Shown here: piece after piece, positions 43,384 to 51,551 of the stretch
Layout of the letters: each line of letters opens with the position of its first letter
Position numbering within the stretch: the first letter of the stretch is position 1
Assembly (NCBI RefSeq): GCF_000970285.1
Contig: NZ_CP009516.1
Coordinates: 2,087,036 to 2,151,035, forward strand
Direction of reading: 5' to 3'
Origin: Methanosarcina horonobensis HB-1 = JCM 15518
GTDB taxonomy: Archaea > Halobacteriota > Methanosarcinia > Methanosarcinales > Methanosarcinaceae
Length of the DNA stretch: 64,000 nucleotides
Notes under the pieces: generated by a model
Told to the model about the DNA's origin: nothing
The model's database searches: none
What the model saw: the letters and a program-made list of their open reading frames with translations, nothing else
Made by a program: the position numbers and the translations under genes

Positions 43384-43407
43384 AACGTTTACTTCATAAT
43401 AAACGTT
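43384..43407. promoter_or_regulatory. Palindrome AACGTTTA-n8-TAAACGTT
   Basis: Perfect 8-bp inverted repeat in the divergent ppcA/mini-Hcp gap, 136 bases from the ppcA start. Its size fits a dimeric transcription factor site. The regulator is unknown. Confidence 0.45.
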
Positions 43408-43440
43408 TTCGTTGACAATAGTTGACATTAAAGTATCGGC

Positions 43441-43463
43441 TTTGAAACTGTTTGCTATATATG
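43441..43463 (+). promoter_or_regulatory. Promoter-like motif upstream of mini-Hcp
   Basis: TTTGAAACTG followed by TTTGCTATATATG (23 bases) matches the sequence upstream of hcp (43986-44008) at 20 of 23 positions. The CTATATATG core is TATA-like. It sits 148 bases before the ATG of the mini-Hcp gene. Confidence 0.55.
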
Positions 43464-43610
43464 TATCAAAGTACAGCATAATAGTATCTAAAATATACTG
43501 GTATTGAAAGTATACTTATGTGTGTACTCAAATACCCTTAAAAACGAATTCAAAGGAAAAAAGAAACAACAAAATAATCAATAATTCCATAAAAATTAGA
43601 GGGTGTAAAA

Positions 43611-43784
43611 ATGTATTGTGACCAGTGCCCTGAAGTCCTGAGTGGAAAAGGCTGTACAAAAAACGGACCCTGCAAAAAGCAGAGAGATGAACTCTTAAGA
43701 ACCGAAAAACGGGACAGAGAAGGGGGTTTGAGCCTGACAGTTCGGTTAAAAGACTTGATGGGCGTTTTCAAGAAAAAAACTTAA
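43611..43784 (+). CDS. Mini-Hcp: small protein with the Hcp N-terminal cysteine motif
   Basis: A 57-residue protein beginning MYCDQCPEVLSGKGCTKNGP and C, followed by a Lys/Arg/Glu-rich tail (QRDELLRTEKRDREGG) and end VFKKKT. The four cysteines (positions 3, 6, 15, 21) have exactly the spacing of the iron-sulfur motif at the start of the Hcp encoded downstream (CNQC...GCTRNGVC). The ribosome site GAGGGTG lies upstream. The gene is 382 bases before hcp on the same strand, each with its own promoter-like motif. It could be an iron-sulfur electron carrier or regulator for Hcp, or a remnant of a duplicated hcp. I favour a real small gene. Confidence 0.65.
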   Translation: MYCDQCPEVLSGKGCTKNGPCKKQRDELLRTEKRDREGGLSLTVRLKDLMGVFKKKT

Positions 43785-43958
43785 ACGACACTATAGGAAA
43801 ATTATAAAAATTCCAGTTAATAAGTCCAGTAAATAAGTGTTTAGCGATCTTTCAGGATAACAAATCTTTTCAGGCCTTTTTCAGATACTTATTGGGTTTT
43901 TTCAGACTTCTTCTTTTTTCATTGATACTTTTCTCTCTCCTTGCTCCTGATATAGTTC

Positions 43959-43982
43959 GGTATCAGCTTTGATACTGATACC
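43959..43982. promoter_or_regulatory. Inverted repeat GGTATCA-n10-TGATACC upstream of hcp
   Basis: A perfect 7-bp inverted repeat directly ahead of the promoter motif. Further GGTATC copies follow at 44012 and 44033, and GTATC also recurs before the mini-Hcp gene (AAGTATC, AGTATC). This suggests a repeated operator for one regulator. Confidence 0.5.
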
Positions 43983-43985
43983 TAC

Positions 43986-44008
43986 TTCGAAACTGTCTAC
44001 TATATATG
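43986..44008 (+). promoter_or_regulatory. Promoter-like motif upstream of hcp
   Basis: TTCGAAACTG followed by TCTACTATATATG, 20 of 23 bases identical to the motif upstream of mini-Hcp (43441-43463). It lies 159 bases before the hcp ATG, leaving a long leader. Confidence 0.55.
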
Positions 44009-44166
44009 ATTTGGTATCATATGAAAATTGGTATCCTAATGATATCAGTATTAAAAAGATATCCTGCATGAGAGCGATTGAAAACGATAGAAAAATGAAG
44101 ATAAGATTAAAAAAGCGAGGAAAATCGGAAATTAACTGTACAAACAGATTTGAGGTGGAAGAAGAT

Positions 44167-45789
44167 ATGTTCTGTAATCAATGTCAGGAAGCACTTAATG
44201 TAAAAGGTTGCACCAGAAACGGAGTATGCGGCAAAAAAGGGGAAGTTGCAGACCTCCAGGACAGGCTGCTCTATGTCCTTAAAAGTATCTCATTCTATAA
44301 CCTGAAAGCAAGGGAATATGGCCTTAACGAAGAAGCAACCGACAGGTTTGTGCTTGACAGTTTCTTTGCCACCCTTACAAATACTAATTTTGACAAACAA
44401 GCAATCGAGTCCTATATAAGGAGAGGGTTTGAGATCCGTGACACCATCAAGGCAAAACTGCCTGAGGGAGCGCTACCTGCCAGAGGAACTCTACCTGCTG
44501 TGGCTACAGTCACCCCTGAAAACATAAATGAAATGGATGTCGCTATTCACTCCACGCAGGACGAAGACGTCCGGTCTCTTCGTGAACTTCTGACCTATGG
44601 AATGAAAGGGCTGGCTGCATATGCGCACCATGCTTATATCCTCGGGTATAAAGACAAAGCAATTTTTGAATTCATAGAAAAAGGGCTGGTTTCTACAACA
44701 GACGACAGCATAGGTGTGGAAGCCCTTATAGGCCTGGTTCTAGAATGTGGACAAAAAGGCGTATCCGTCCTCGCCCTGCTGGACAAAGCAAACACCGAAA
44801 CTTACGGAAGCCCAGAGCCGACTGCAGTCAACATAGGGGTGCGGAACAATCCAGGAATCCTTATCAGTGGGCACGACCTGTGTGATCTTGAACAGCTCCT
44901 TGAGCAGACCAGAGGAACAGGAATCGATGTCTATACCCATGGGGAGATGCTGCCTGCAAACTCATACCCTGCTTTCAAGAGGTACGACAACTTTGCAGGC
45001 AACTACGGGAACGCCTGGTGGAAGCAGAATGAGGAATTCGAGAAATTTAATGGCCCAATCCTCATGACCACAAATTGCATAATCCCGCCAAAAGAATCGT
45101 ACAGAAACAGGATATACACTACAGGAGTTGTGGGTTTTGAAGGACTGACCCATATCTACGAAAAAGAAGACGGTACAAAAGACTTCACCCCGCTTATTGA
45201 ACAGGCAAAAACGAGCAAGCCCCCGGAGCAGCTGGAAAGCGGAACAATCGTCGGTGGCTTTGCGCACGAAGCAGCCCTCTCGGTTGCTGACAGGATAGTA
45301 GATGCCGTAAAAACCGGAAAGATCAGCAGGTTCATGGTCATGGCAGGCTGTGACGGCAGGCACAAGGAAAGGGCCTACTATACCGAGTTTGCAAGAGCTC
45401 TTCCGAAAGATAGCGTAATTTTGACAGCCGGATGTGCCAAATACCGCTACAACAAACTGGACCTCGGAGATATAGGAGGAATCCCGAGAGTTATCGATGC
45501 CGGGCAGTGCAATGATTCTTACTCGCTTGTGGTAATTGCCCAGAAGCTTGCAGAAGCTTTCGGGCTTGAGGACATAAATGACCTGCCAGTTTCCTACAAC
45601 ATTGCCTGGTACGAGCAAAAAGCCGTGCTTGTTCTGCTCGCTCTCCTGAGCCTTGGTGTAAAGAATATTACTCTTGGACCGACACTTCCGGCTTTTATCT
45701 CTCCGAATGTCCTTAAAGTGCTGGTAGAGAATTTCAATATAAGGCCGAACACAACGGTAGAAGAAGATATGAAAATTCTGCTGGGTTAA
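44167..45789 (+). CDS. hcp: Hydroxylamine reductase (hybrid-cluster protein)
   Basis: A 540-residue hybrid-cluster protein. The N-terminal cluster motif is [25 protein letters not shown]. Hybrid-cluster ligands appear in the C-terminal half: Cys in [20 protein letters not shown], Cys/His/Glu in [20 protein letters not shown] and [20 protein letters not shown]. It reduces hydroxylamine or nitric oxide and acts in nitrosative-stress defence. The ATG at 44167 is chosen because the family begins with MFCNQC; an upstream frame to 43969 has no homology and overlaps the promoter. The mini-Hcp gene upstream shares its promoter motif. A hairpin follows the stop. Confidence 0.95.
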   Translation: MFCNQCQEALNVKGCTRNGVCGKKGEVADLQDRLLYVLKSISFYNLKAREYGLNEEATDRFVLDSFFATLTNTNFDKQAIESYIRRGFEIRDTIKAKLPEGALPARGTLPAVATVTPENINEMDVAIHSTQDEDVRSLRELLTYGMKGLAAYAHHAYILGYKDKAIFEFIEKGLVSTTDDSIGVEALIGLVLECGQKGVSVLALLDKANTETYGSPEPTAVNIGVRNNPGILISGHDLCDLEQLLEQTRGTGIDVYTHGEMLPANSYPAFKRYDNFAGNYGNAWWKQNEEFEKFNGPILMTTNCIIPPKESYRNRIYTTGVVGFEGLTHIYEKEDGTKDFTPLIEQAKTSKPPEQLESGTIVGGFAHEAALSVADRIVDAVKTGKISRFMVMAGCDGRHKERAYYTEFARALPKDSVILTAGCAKYRYNKLDLGDIGGIPRVIDAGQCNDSYSLVVIAQKLAEAFGLEDINDLPVSYNIAWYEQKAVLVLLALLSLGVKNITLGPTLPAFISPNVLKVLVENFNIRPNTTVEEDMKILLG

Positions 45790-45849
45790 AAACAATTTTG
45801 AATTTAAAGACAGAAATTGAAGATGAGCGCCATCCTGTAATTAATTAGA

Positions 45850-45887
45850 AAAGTGAGATGTTTTTTTATAGTTTACATCTTACTTAT
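45850..45887 (+). terminator. Hairpin after hcp
   Basis: AAGTGAGATGT pairs with ACATCTTACTT over 11 bp (one G-U), followed by a T-rich run ATTTTTTATTTT. It lies 60 bases after the hcp stop and is a good terminator candidate. Confidence 0.65.
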
Positions 45888-46116
45888 TTTTTATTTTAAA
45901 GTAGAACTGGTCCCGCCAAAGCCTATTGTTTAATTTTTTGTTTGTTTTAATATATGGCAGATATCTTTTGCCTGCTCTTTCAGCCTTTTGCCCGCAACCC
46001 ATCCTTTTGTCCTGTAGTACCATTTTTACTGGTTTCTCAGCTAAACTGCGTAAGTCATATGTTTCAATAGCTTCAATGACGATTATTTTATTCTCTACTT
46101 GAAACCTTGAATAAAC
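45880..46116 (-). pseudogene. Unrecognised coding fragment
   Basis: A minus frame without a start codon reads VYSRFQVENKIIVIEAIETY, then DLRSLAEKPVKMVLQDKRMG and CGQKAERAGKRYLPYIKTNK, ending DQFYFKIKNK and TAA. The composition is protein-like (charged, mixed hydrophobic), and the codon use is plausible. It is most likely the decayed tail of a gene. I do not recognise the family. The rest of the 45790-46590 gap is AT-rich and empty. Confidence 0.35.
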
Positions 46117-46590
46117 GATTTTATTATTTATTTTTAAAAATATAAGGTTTTAAAGAGCTAAATGCATGTTTAAGTCCATATTGTCAATTATATATTAGAT
46201 TAAAAGTTTAAAAAAATCTTATTTACTCACATGGTTCTTTTCAGGCTTTTTTCAACTCAGAGCCGATTTACTTTTTGAATAAAAATTTTTTTAGTCGGAA
46301 AATATAGAATACCTGGAAAATAAGATAGCAGACGTCAACTATTGATCAAATTTGATTGCTCGAATTTGTAAAAAGAGACATATTCTCTGTGTCATGGAAA
46401 AATGAAGAGAGATTTTTATGATCAATATTTTCAATAAACCATTCTCAAAACTGATTTTTAAGGTGTCTATTAGCATTTAATGCCTTTTTAATAAATATAA
46501 TTTAATTATAACAATTATTAAGTTTTATTATTTTATTTAAACCCTTAATAACTGTTATTTTATTAATTAATCCGTTATAATTTATTTTAA

Positions 46591-46633
46591 ATTATAAGTA
46601 TACTTATATTTAATTGAGTCAATTTTAGAATTG
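46591..46633 (+). promoter_or_regulatory. Promoter shared by the two secreted repeat proteins, copy 1
   Basis: The 43 bases ATTATAAGTATACTTATATT, TAATTGAGTCAATTT and TAGAATTG match 49848-49890 (minus strand) at 35 positions. ACTTATATTTAA is TATA-like. The motif lies 243 bases before the ATG at 46876. A hairpin, ATTGTC...GACAAT around CCGC...GCGG, begins at its 3' end (46630-46661) in the presumed leader. Confidence 0.6.
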
Positions 46634-46875
46634 TCAAGCCGCAGGTGGCGGGCAAGACAATTTGAGGATAGGTTGAGACGTTTTGAAGATAAGTTGATTT
46701 CAATAACCGGCAGATAGCTGGGAAGATAGTTAAAAGAACAAACCAGAACAAAACCGATGGTTTCAGAAATAAATCTAGACGAAATAAATCTAATAAATTC
46801 GGAAAATTCATCGGTGCTGTTTGATCTGTGTTTGGTATTAACAGAGATATTAAATTACGGGAGTGGATTCTGAAA

Positions 46876-47274
46876 ATGAAAATGAAAAAGATACTGGGTA
46901 TTTTGATGGCGGTATGCTTTGTACTGTCAGTAACAGTTGCATCAGTAAGTGCGGCGCCCTCGAAAAATGAGAAGCAATGGGGTAACGAGAAATATAAATT
47001 TGACAATGATAAGAAAAAATATGATAATGATAAGAGAAAATGGGACAATGACAGGAAAAAGTGGGACAACGAAAAGAGAAAGTGGGACGACGACAGGAAA
47101 AAGTGGAACAATAAGAAACACGGTTACGATTACAGGAAATGGGAACAGAACTATTACCAGTGGTTCCTGCTTTACATAAAATGGCTCCAAGGTTATAATA
47201 ACTGGCACAAAGGTTATAATGGCTGGTATAACGGTTATAATAACTGGAACAAAGATTATAACAGATATCACTGA
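46876..47274 (+). CDS. Secreted repeat protein rich in Lys/Asp/Trp/Tyr
   Basis: A 132-residue exported protein. Start MKMKKILGILMAVCFVLSVT followed by VASVSAA gives a signal peptide, with cleavage likely after SVSAA. The mature chain has a 7-residue repeat of the type KKWDNDR (at least six copies, about residues 40-85), alternating charged residues with Trp/Tyr, then a C-terminal repeat of NGYNNWNK-type units. The start ATG at 46876 fits the signal peptide; an upstream ATG at 46828 would put 16 charged residues before it. Family not recognised. It shares its promoter with 49443-49781. It may be a surface-coat or matrix protein; function unknown. Confidence 0.75.
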   Translation: MKMKKILGILMAVCFVLSVTVASVSAAPSKNEKQWGNEKYKFDNDKKKYDNDKRKWDNDRKKWDNEKRKWDDDRKKWNNKKHGYDYRKWEQNYYQWFLLYIKWLQGYNNWHKGYNGWYNGYNNWNKDYNRYH

Positions 47275-47427
47275 ATAATTCTGAGGTAAGGTTCTTCACC
47301 ACTGGAGAGTGTAGAGGATCACGAGCATTCCGCCTTTTGTGCAGCATTCAGCCTTTTGTGCAGGAAATGTAAAGTGAACCCTCACTAACCTCTCTTTTTG
47401 TTCCTTGATTCAGGCTCATGTGAGATT

Positions 47428-48366
47428 TTAGGGCTCTTCAGGATCTTCGTATACTAAAACCACAATATTCTCACGTCCGTTTCTGAACTTCTTAATCAGC
47501 CCTCTCTTTTCCAGCTCAGAAAGCATGAGGCTGACTTTTACTTCCGAATAACTCAACCTGCTGCGCAGATCTTTTTGAGTGATCCTGCCCTTATGCCCTC
47601 TAATTATGTCAAGGACCTCATGTAAATCCGGAGAAACAGGTTGTTTATTTAGAGCAGCAGTATTGATATAAGAATTATCTCCGTCGTAGTTGTCTCCGGG
47701 TTCTATTACTGGCTCTGTCAGGAATACTGCTTTTCCATAATTTCCGGATGCCGATTTAATTCCAGAATCAGTGCTTTTACCCAGGACTTTTACCAGAAGC
47801 CCGGACATATTGGATTTTCCTTCCTGAGCCCTATTTTTTTTCGTTTTTTGGTCTTTTCTGGAAAATTTATAGACTCCGCCCAATATAAGAAAAAGCATAA
47901 GGGCTATTGACAGGTAACTCGCATTTAAAGAGTCAGTCCCTGTTTGTTCGGGGGGATTTATACCATTGGGGTCATTTATTCTGGTTGAGATTATTCCCGT
48001 TACCCCATTTTCGGGAACAGGATAAAGCAGGAGATCAAAGACATAATCTCCTTCATCTTCAATCCTGAGAGTTATTTCTTTTGAATAAGCTAGAGTGTTG
48101 TTCTGGTAGTAACTGGCTGTAATAACATAATCTCCGGGCATTAATTCAAATGAATATGTGCCGTCTTTTGCTAGTATTGACTGGGGGGGAGTAGAGTTTA
48201 CATAAATCACAGTATCATTTATAGGTTCGAGAGTATCCCATGCATATGTTACTCCGTGAATTGTTGCAGTAGTAGTGTTTTTATCCTCTAAAAAAGGTAC
48301 TCCTAATGCAAGTACAGGTAGCCCTAAAACGAGTAAAGCACCAATACAAATAATATAGAACTTCAG
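47428..48366 (-). CDS. Membrane-anchored winged-helix regulator with extracellular beta domain
   Basis: A 312-residue protein of three parts. N-terminal signal/membrane segment: KFYIICIGALLVLGLPVLAL. Extracellular domain: TATIHGVTYAWDTLEPINDT, DGTYSFELMPGDYVITASYY, a carboxypeptidase-regulatory-like beta sandwich. Then a single membrane helix (LSIALMLFLILGGVYKFSR), a Lys-rich linker, and a C-terminal winged helix (VLDIIRGHKGRITQKDLRSR; VSLMLSELEKRGLIKKF). The topology suggests it senses something outside and binds DNA inside. The frame has no upstream ATG; a CTG at 48364-48366 follows GGGGGA at 7 bases and fits the signal peptide. The GTG at 48210 would delete it. Such proteins are common in Methanosarcina. 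Confidence 0.75.
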   Translation of the reverse strand: MKFYIICIGALLVLGLPVLALGVPFLEDKNTTTATIHGVTYAWDTLEPINDTVIYVNSTPPQSILAKDGTYSFELMPGDYVITASYYQNNTLAYSKEITLRIEDEGDYVFDLLLYPVPENGVTGIISTRINDPNGINPPEQTGTDSLNASYLSIALMLFLILGGVYKFSRKDQKTKKNRAQEGKSNMSGLLVKVLGKSTDSGIKSASGNYGKAVFLTEPVIEPGDNYDGDNSYINTAALNKQPVSPDLHEVLDIIRGHKGRITQKDLRSRLSYSEVKVSLMLSELEKRGLIKKFRNGRENIVVLVYEDPEEP

Positions 48367-49442
48367 ATTCGTTTCCCCCAGAACCCAGTATTGTAAGTCG
48401 AAGTTTCGCAGAAATCAGGTGCTAAAAACTGCAACTACAAAATCCCTTTACATCTTTTTAACCACAGGAAATCTATTAGCTTTGAATATACTCGTTTTTT
48501 AGATTTATTAATGACTTGTCCCCTCGCTCCCTCACCATCATAACTTAATTTGTGTTCTTTATCGAGCACGTTTCAAAATCTTTCCTGATAAGCTCAAATT
48601 ATTAATGAGTCCAAAACTCAATCACATCATATCTTGAACTCGAGTAGTCAGTTGAGTTTCTGGTATGGAAATAGTCTGAAACTCTTATTGATTGAGATAA
48701 AATTGATGTTCGTATGAGCTCAATAGAACCTTAAATCAGGTTCATTGAGATTTTTCTTCACGCCTGTAGACTCTTTAAATTTTACAGTTTTTTCCAATCC
48801 CCTTTTGAATTTACTGTTTATTTTTGAGTCTATGAATCCGTTTTAGTTCCGATCATTTACAACGGCATAACATTGTTTTAAATGTAGACATCTATATAAA
48901 GATTCAATCCAAAGGATCTGGTACCAATCAGGAGTTAGTTTCATTAATGATATACATTGACTGAAGCTTTTGCTTCTAATTACGTTGAGTTGACCATGCC
49001 CACTGATACAGTTAAGTAAGTATATATGGCAGATAAACATTTCGTTTATTATTTACCTTCCTTTAAATAATTGATTGAATTAATGAAGACACACATAACT
49101 AAAATTTTAAGCAGTGAACTAATCATAAAACTCGAACTAATAAAACTCGAATTACATTCATCACTTTCGAATCTGGAATAATCAACCTGTCTTTTGATTG
49201 GAAAAACAGTTCAGAAATTCTTATTGATATGAAATAAAACCAGTTTAGACTAATTCAACAATAATTCTTAAAATAGATTCTTTGAATGGCAGACATTTCA
49301 TCGTGAATATCTAAAAAAATCGCAAACAGAGTTATTGAATTTAATGTGTTTCTGGAGAAAACTCTTTTTAGCGATACAGTATCATTTTAAAGATTGAATT
49401 TTTTTATTCTATTTCCAGTCTATTTCCAGAACTCTTTCTTCC
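48367..49442. other. Intergenic gap, no supported gene
   Basis: About 1.08 kb of AT-rich sequence. Small minus frames (for example 48843-49040) have no ribosome site and odd composition and are not accepted. No repeats or strong hairpins were seen. Confidence 0.4.
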
Positions 49443-49781
49443 TCACTTCAAGCATGTATATCTGTTTGCATTGTAGCCGTCTATGTATCCTTTTTGGTAA
49501 CCTTTGTTGTAACTATTTTTGTAAGATTCTGTCCAGCTGTCTTTGTTGGGTGGCGTAGGAATTTTATCGAGGTTTTCTCTGCTACCGTATTGCTTGCAGT
49601 CTTTTTCACCCTGTTTTTTGCCGTCATCTTTGCCATCATCGTATCCTTTGTTGTATCCATCGCTGTATCCTTTGCTATTATCAGCTGCGCTTGCTGATGT
49701 GGATATTGTTGACAATGCAAAGCAAATTACCAGCAAAATAGCAATGGTCTTTTTTATTTGTTCAAATTTTTTATATCTCAT
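49443..49781 (-). CDS. Secreted Gly/Tyr/Asp-rich repeat protein
   Basis: A 112-residue exported protein. The signal is MRYKKFEQIKKTIAILLVIC FALSTISTSASAA, cleaved probably after SASAA. The mature chain has repeats of the form YxxGYxxGxxDG (KGYSDGYNKGYDDGKDDGKK) and a C-terminal copy NSYNKGYQKGYIDGYN, with two Cys (at about 62 and 110) that could pair. The ATG follows AGGAG. It shares 35 of 43 promoter bases with the secreted protein at 46876-47274, so both are probably co-regulated. Family unknown; a cell-surface or matrix role is inferred only from composition. Confidence 0.75.
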   Translation of the reverse strand: MRYKKFEQIKKTIAILLVICFALSTISTSASAADNSKGYSDGYNKGYDDGKDDGKKQGEKDCKQYGSRENLDKIPTPPNKDSWTESYKNSYNKGYQKGYIDGYNANRYTCLK

Positions 49782-49847
49782 AAAATTTTACTCCTATTTT
49801 GTTCGATTAAATGAAAATTATCTGTAAACCAATGATCTATTAATTGC

Positions 49848-49890
49848 CAATTTTAAAATCAACCGGATTAAATATAAATATGCTTATAAT
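49848..49890 (-). promoter_or_regulatory. Promoter shared by the two secreted repeat proteins, copy 2
   Basis: Minus strand: ATTATAAGCATATTTATATT, TAATCCGGTTGATTT, TAAAATTG. It matches 46591-46633 at 35 of 43 positions, including the TATA-like core. It lies 67 bases before the start of the gene at 49443-49781. Confidence 0.6.
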
Positions 49891-50121
49891 AACAGTTTAA
49901 ACAATTTAATTGCGAAAAAAAAGTATTTTCAAACTTTTAATTTAAAATACAGATCTAAATAATGCATTTAATATTAAGAAAACTCTGAATAATCCTTATT
50001 TATCAATTCTAACACATAAAACCTGTTTTTTCTCACGTAATAATAATGAAAAAGCAGGGCAGTTCTACCAGAGAGGTCAGTCAGCTTTCTTTATATCATT
50101 CTGGACGCGAATACTCAAGCC

Positions 50122-50231
50122 GTGAACTACCCCTCCCTGCTTTCTGATGAAAGCGAGGAAGTGGCTTCTTGCTTCATCCCTCGAACTACCGTTCGCAAGT
50201 CCACAAGCTCATCCCCTACGTTCCATAGGTG
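50122..50231 (-). ncRNA. Predicted omega/reRNA scaffold of TnpB copy 2
   Basis: Same scaffold region as at 13903-14012. The flanking guide bases read GGCTTGAGTATTCGCGTCCA on the minus strand, different from copy 1, as expected for a guide taken from the insertion site. Inferred by family, not observed. Confidence 0.5.
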
Positions 50232-51356
50232 TCAGATAACTATAAGATTTTGATCTTGAAGAGAGAACTTTTTGATATTGATTGCAGCATTTACGTCTCT
50301 GTCATGCTTTGTTTTGCAATCAGGACACGTCCACTCTCTAACATCAAGAGTTAGATTGGAATTGTGATGCCCACAAACATTGCATAATTTAGAAGATGGC
50401 TCAAATCTTCCTATTCGTAAAATGGTTTTTCCCAACCATTCAGCTTTATATTCTAATTTTGTTACAAAACTACTCAACGAAGCATCTGAAATGGATTGAG
50501 CCAGACAATGATTTTTTACCATACCTTTAACATTCAGAGTTTCCAGCGCAATAGCTTGGTTCTCGCTAATCAGTCTGAAAGAGAGTTGATGCTGGAAATT
50601 ATTTCTCTGATTGCTAATAGTTTCATGGATTTTTGAAAGATGCTGTCTAGCCTTATTCCTATTCTTAGAGCCTTTAACTTTTCTCGATACTCTTTTTTGC
50701 AAACATTTCATTCTTTTTAGAGAATTTTTAAGGTATTTTGGATTTTCAACCTTTTCTCCATTTGATAGAACTGCAAAATCTTTGATGCCTGCATCAATAC
50801 CTATTGTAGTTGATTCTGAAAAGTTCTGCTTTTCAGGAATATCTTTTTCATTATCTACAAGGATACTGATATAATATTTTCCTGTACTTGATCTTGAAAT
50901 TGTTGCGGTTTTAAGTTTGCCTTCAAACCTTCTATGAAGTATGGTTTTAACTTCACCTATTTTAGGAAGCTTAATTATCTGCTTCTCAAAATCTACCGCA
51001 TAATGTTGAGGCATTTGACATGATTGAACCGGATTTTTCTTAGACTTGAACTTAGGAAATCCGGATTTCTCTCTAAAGAATTTAGTAAATGCTGATTCTA
51101 CATTTACTAAAGAGGCAAGTAGAGCCTGTGAATTAGCTTCTTTTAACCATTCGTTAGAAGGTTTTACTTCATGGACTAAAATGTGCTGTAAATCAAACCT
51201 CGATATTGATTTCCCAGTTTGTTCATAAGTTTTTATCTTTTGTTCTAAAGCCCAGTTATAGACAAATCTACATGCACCAAAATGAACTTGTATCATTTCC
51301 TTTTGTTTTTTGCTAGGGTAGATTCGATATTTGTAGGCTTTTAACATACTATACAT
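50232..51356 (-). CDS. tnpB: RNA-guided endonuclease TnpB (IS605 OrfB), copy 2
   Basis: A 374-residue TnpB with five substitutions relative to the copy at 14013-15137. The nuclease residues (GIDAGIKDFAV, ALETLNVKGM, HDRDVNAA) and zinc finger (CNVC, CPDC) are intact. The close match and identical element ends imply recent transposition or gene conversion. Without a tnpA in either copy, mobility would need a transposase supplied from elsewhere. Confidence 0.93.
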   Translation of the reverse strand: MYSMLKAYKYRIYPSKKQKEMIQVHFGACRFVYNWALEQKIKTYEQTGKSISRFDLQHILVHEVKPSNEWLKEANSQALLASLVNVESAFTKFFREKSGFPKFKSKKNPVQSCQMPQHYAVDFEKQIIKLPKIGEVKTILHRRFEGKLKTATISRSSTGKYYISILVDNEKDIPEKQNFSESTTIGIDAGIKDFAVLSNGEKVENPKYLKNSLKRMKCLQKRVSRKVKGSKNRNKARQHLSKIHETISNQRNNFQHQLSFRLISENQAIALETLNVKGMVKNHCLAQSISDASLSSFVTKLEYKAEWLGKTILRIGRFEPSSKLCNVCGHHNSNLTLDVREWTCPDCKTKHDRDVNAAINIKKFSLQDQNLIVI

Positions 51357-51551
51357 TATGCGTTTTAAAGAAATATATAGGTTTTGTTAAACTTAATATA
51401 GTGAAGTTGACGGCTTTCATCCCCCACCTGTCGCTTCGCTCCGAGGAAGGGGACTTCACGCCTTAAAGTTAAAATGTGGCAACTTATTATTGATGAACCA
51501 CTAAATTCAATTACATATCATAAAGGTATATACAGCGACTAATAAAGGTAT

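Larger units (their letters stand above)
50122..51473 (-). mobile_element. IS200/IS605-type tnpB-only element, copy 2
   Basis: Same 1352-bp length and near-identical sequence to 13903-15254, with both ends defined by loss of similarity. The right end joins TTTAAC (minus strand) as in copy 1. No tnpA. It lies 79 bases before the CheB-CheR start codon, so it may affect that promoter. Confidence 0.85.

Noticed and set aside
43969-44166. N-terminal extension of Hcp by 66 residues
   Set aside because: The extension overlaps the promoter motif and inverted repeat, and the family starts at MFCNQC.
48843-49040. 65-residue minus frame
   Set aside because: No ribosome site, no recognisable motif, likely chance.
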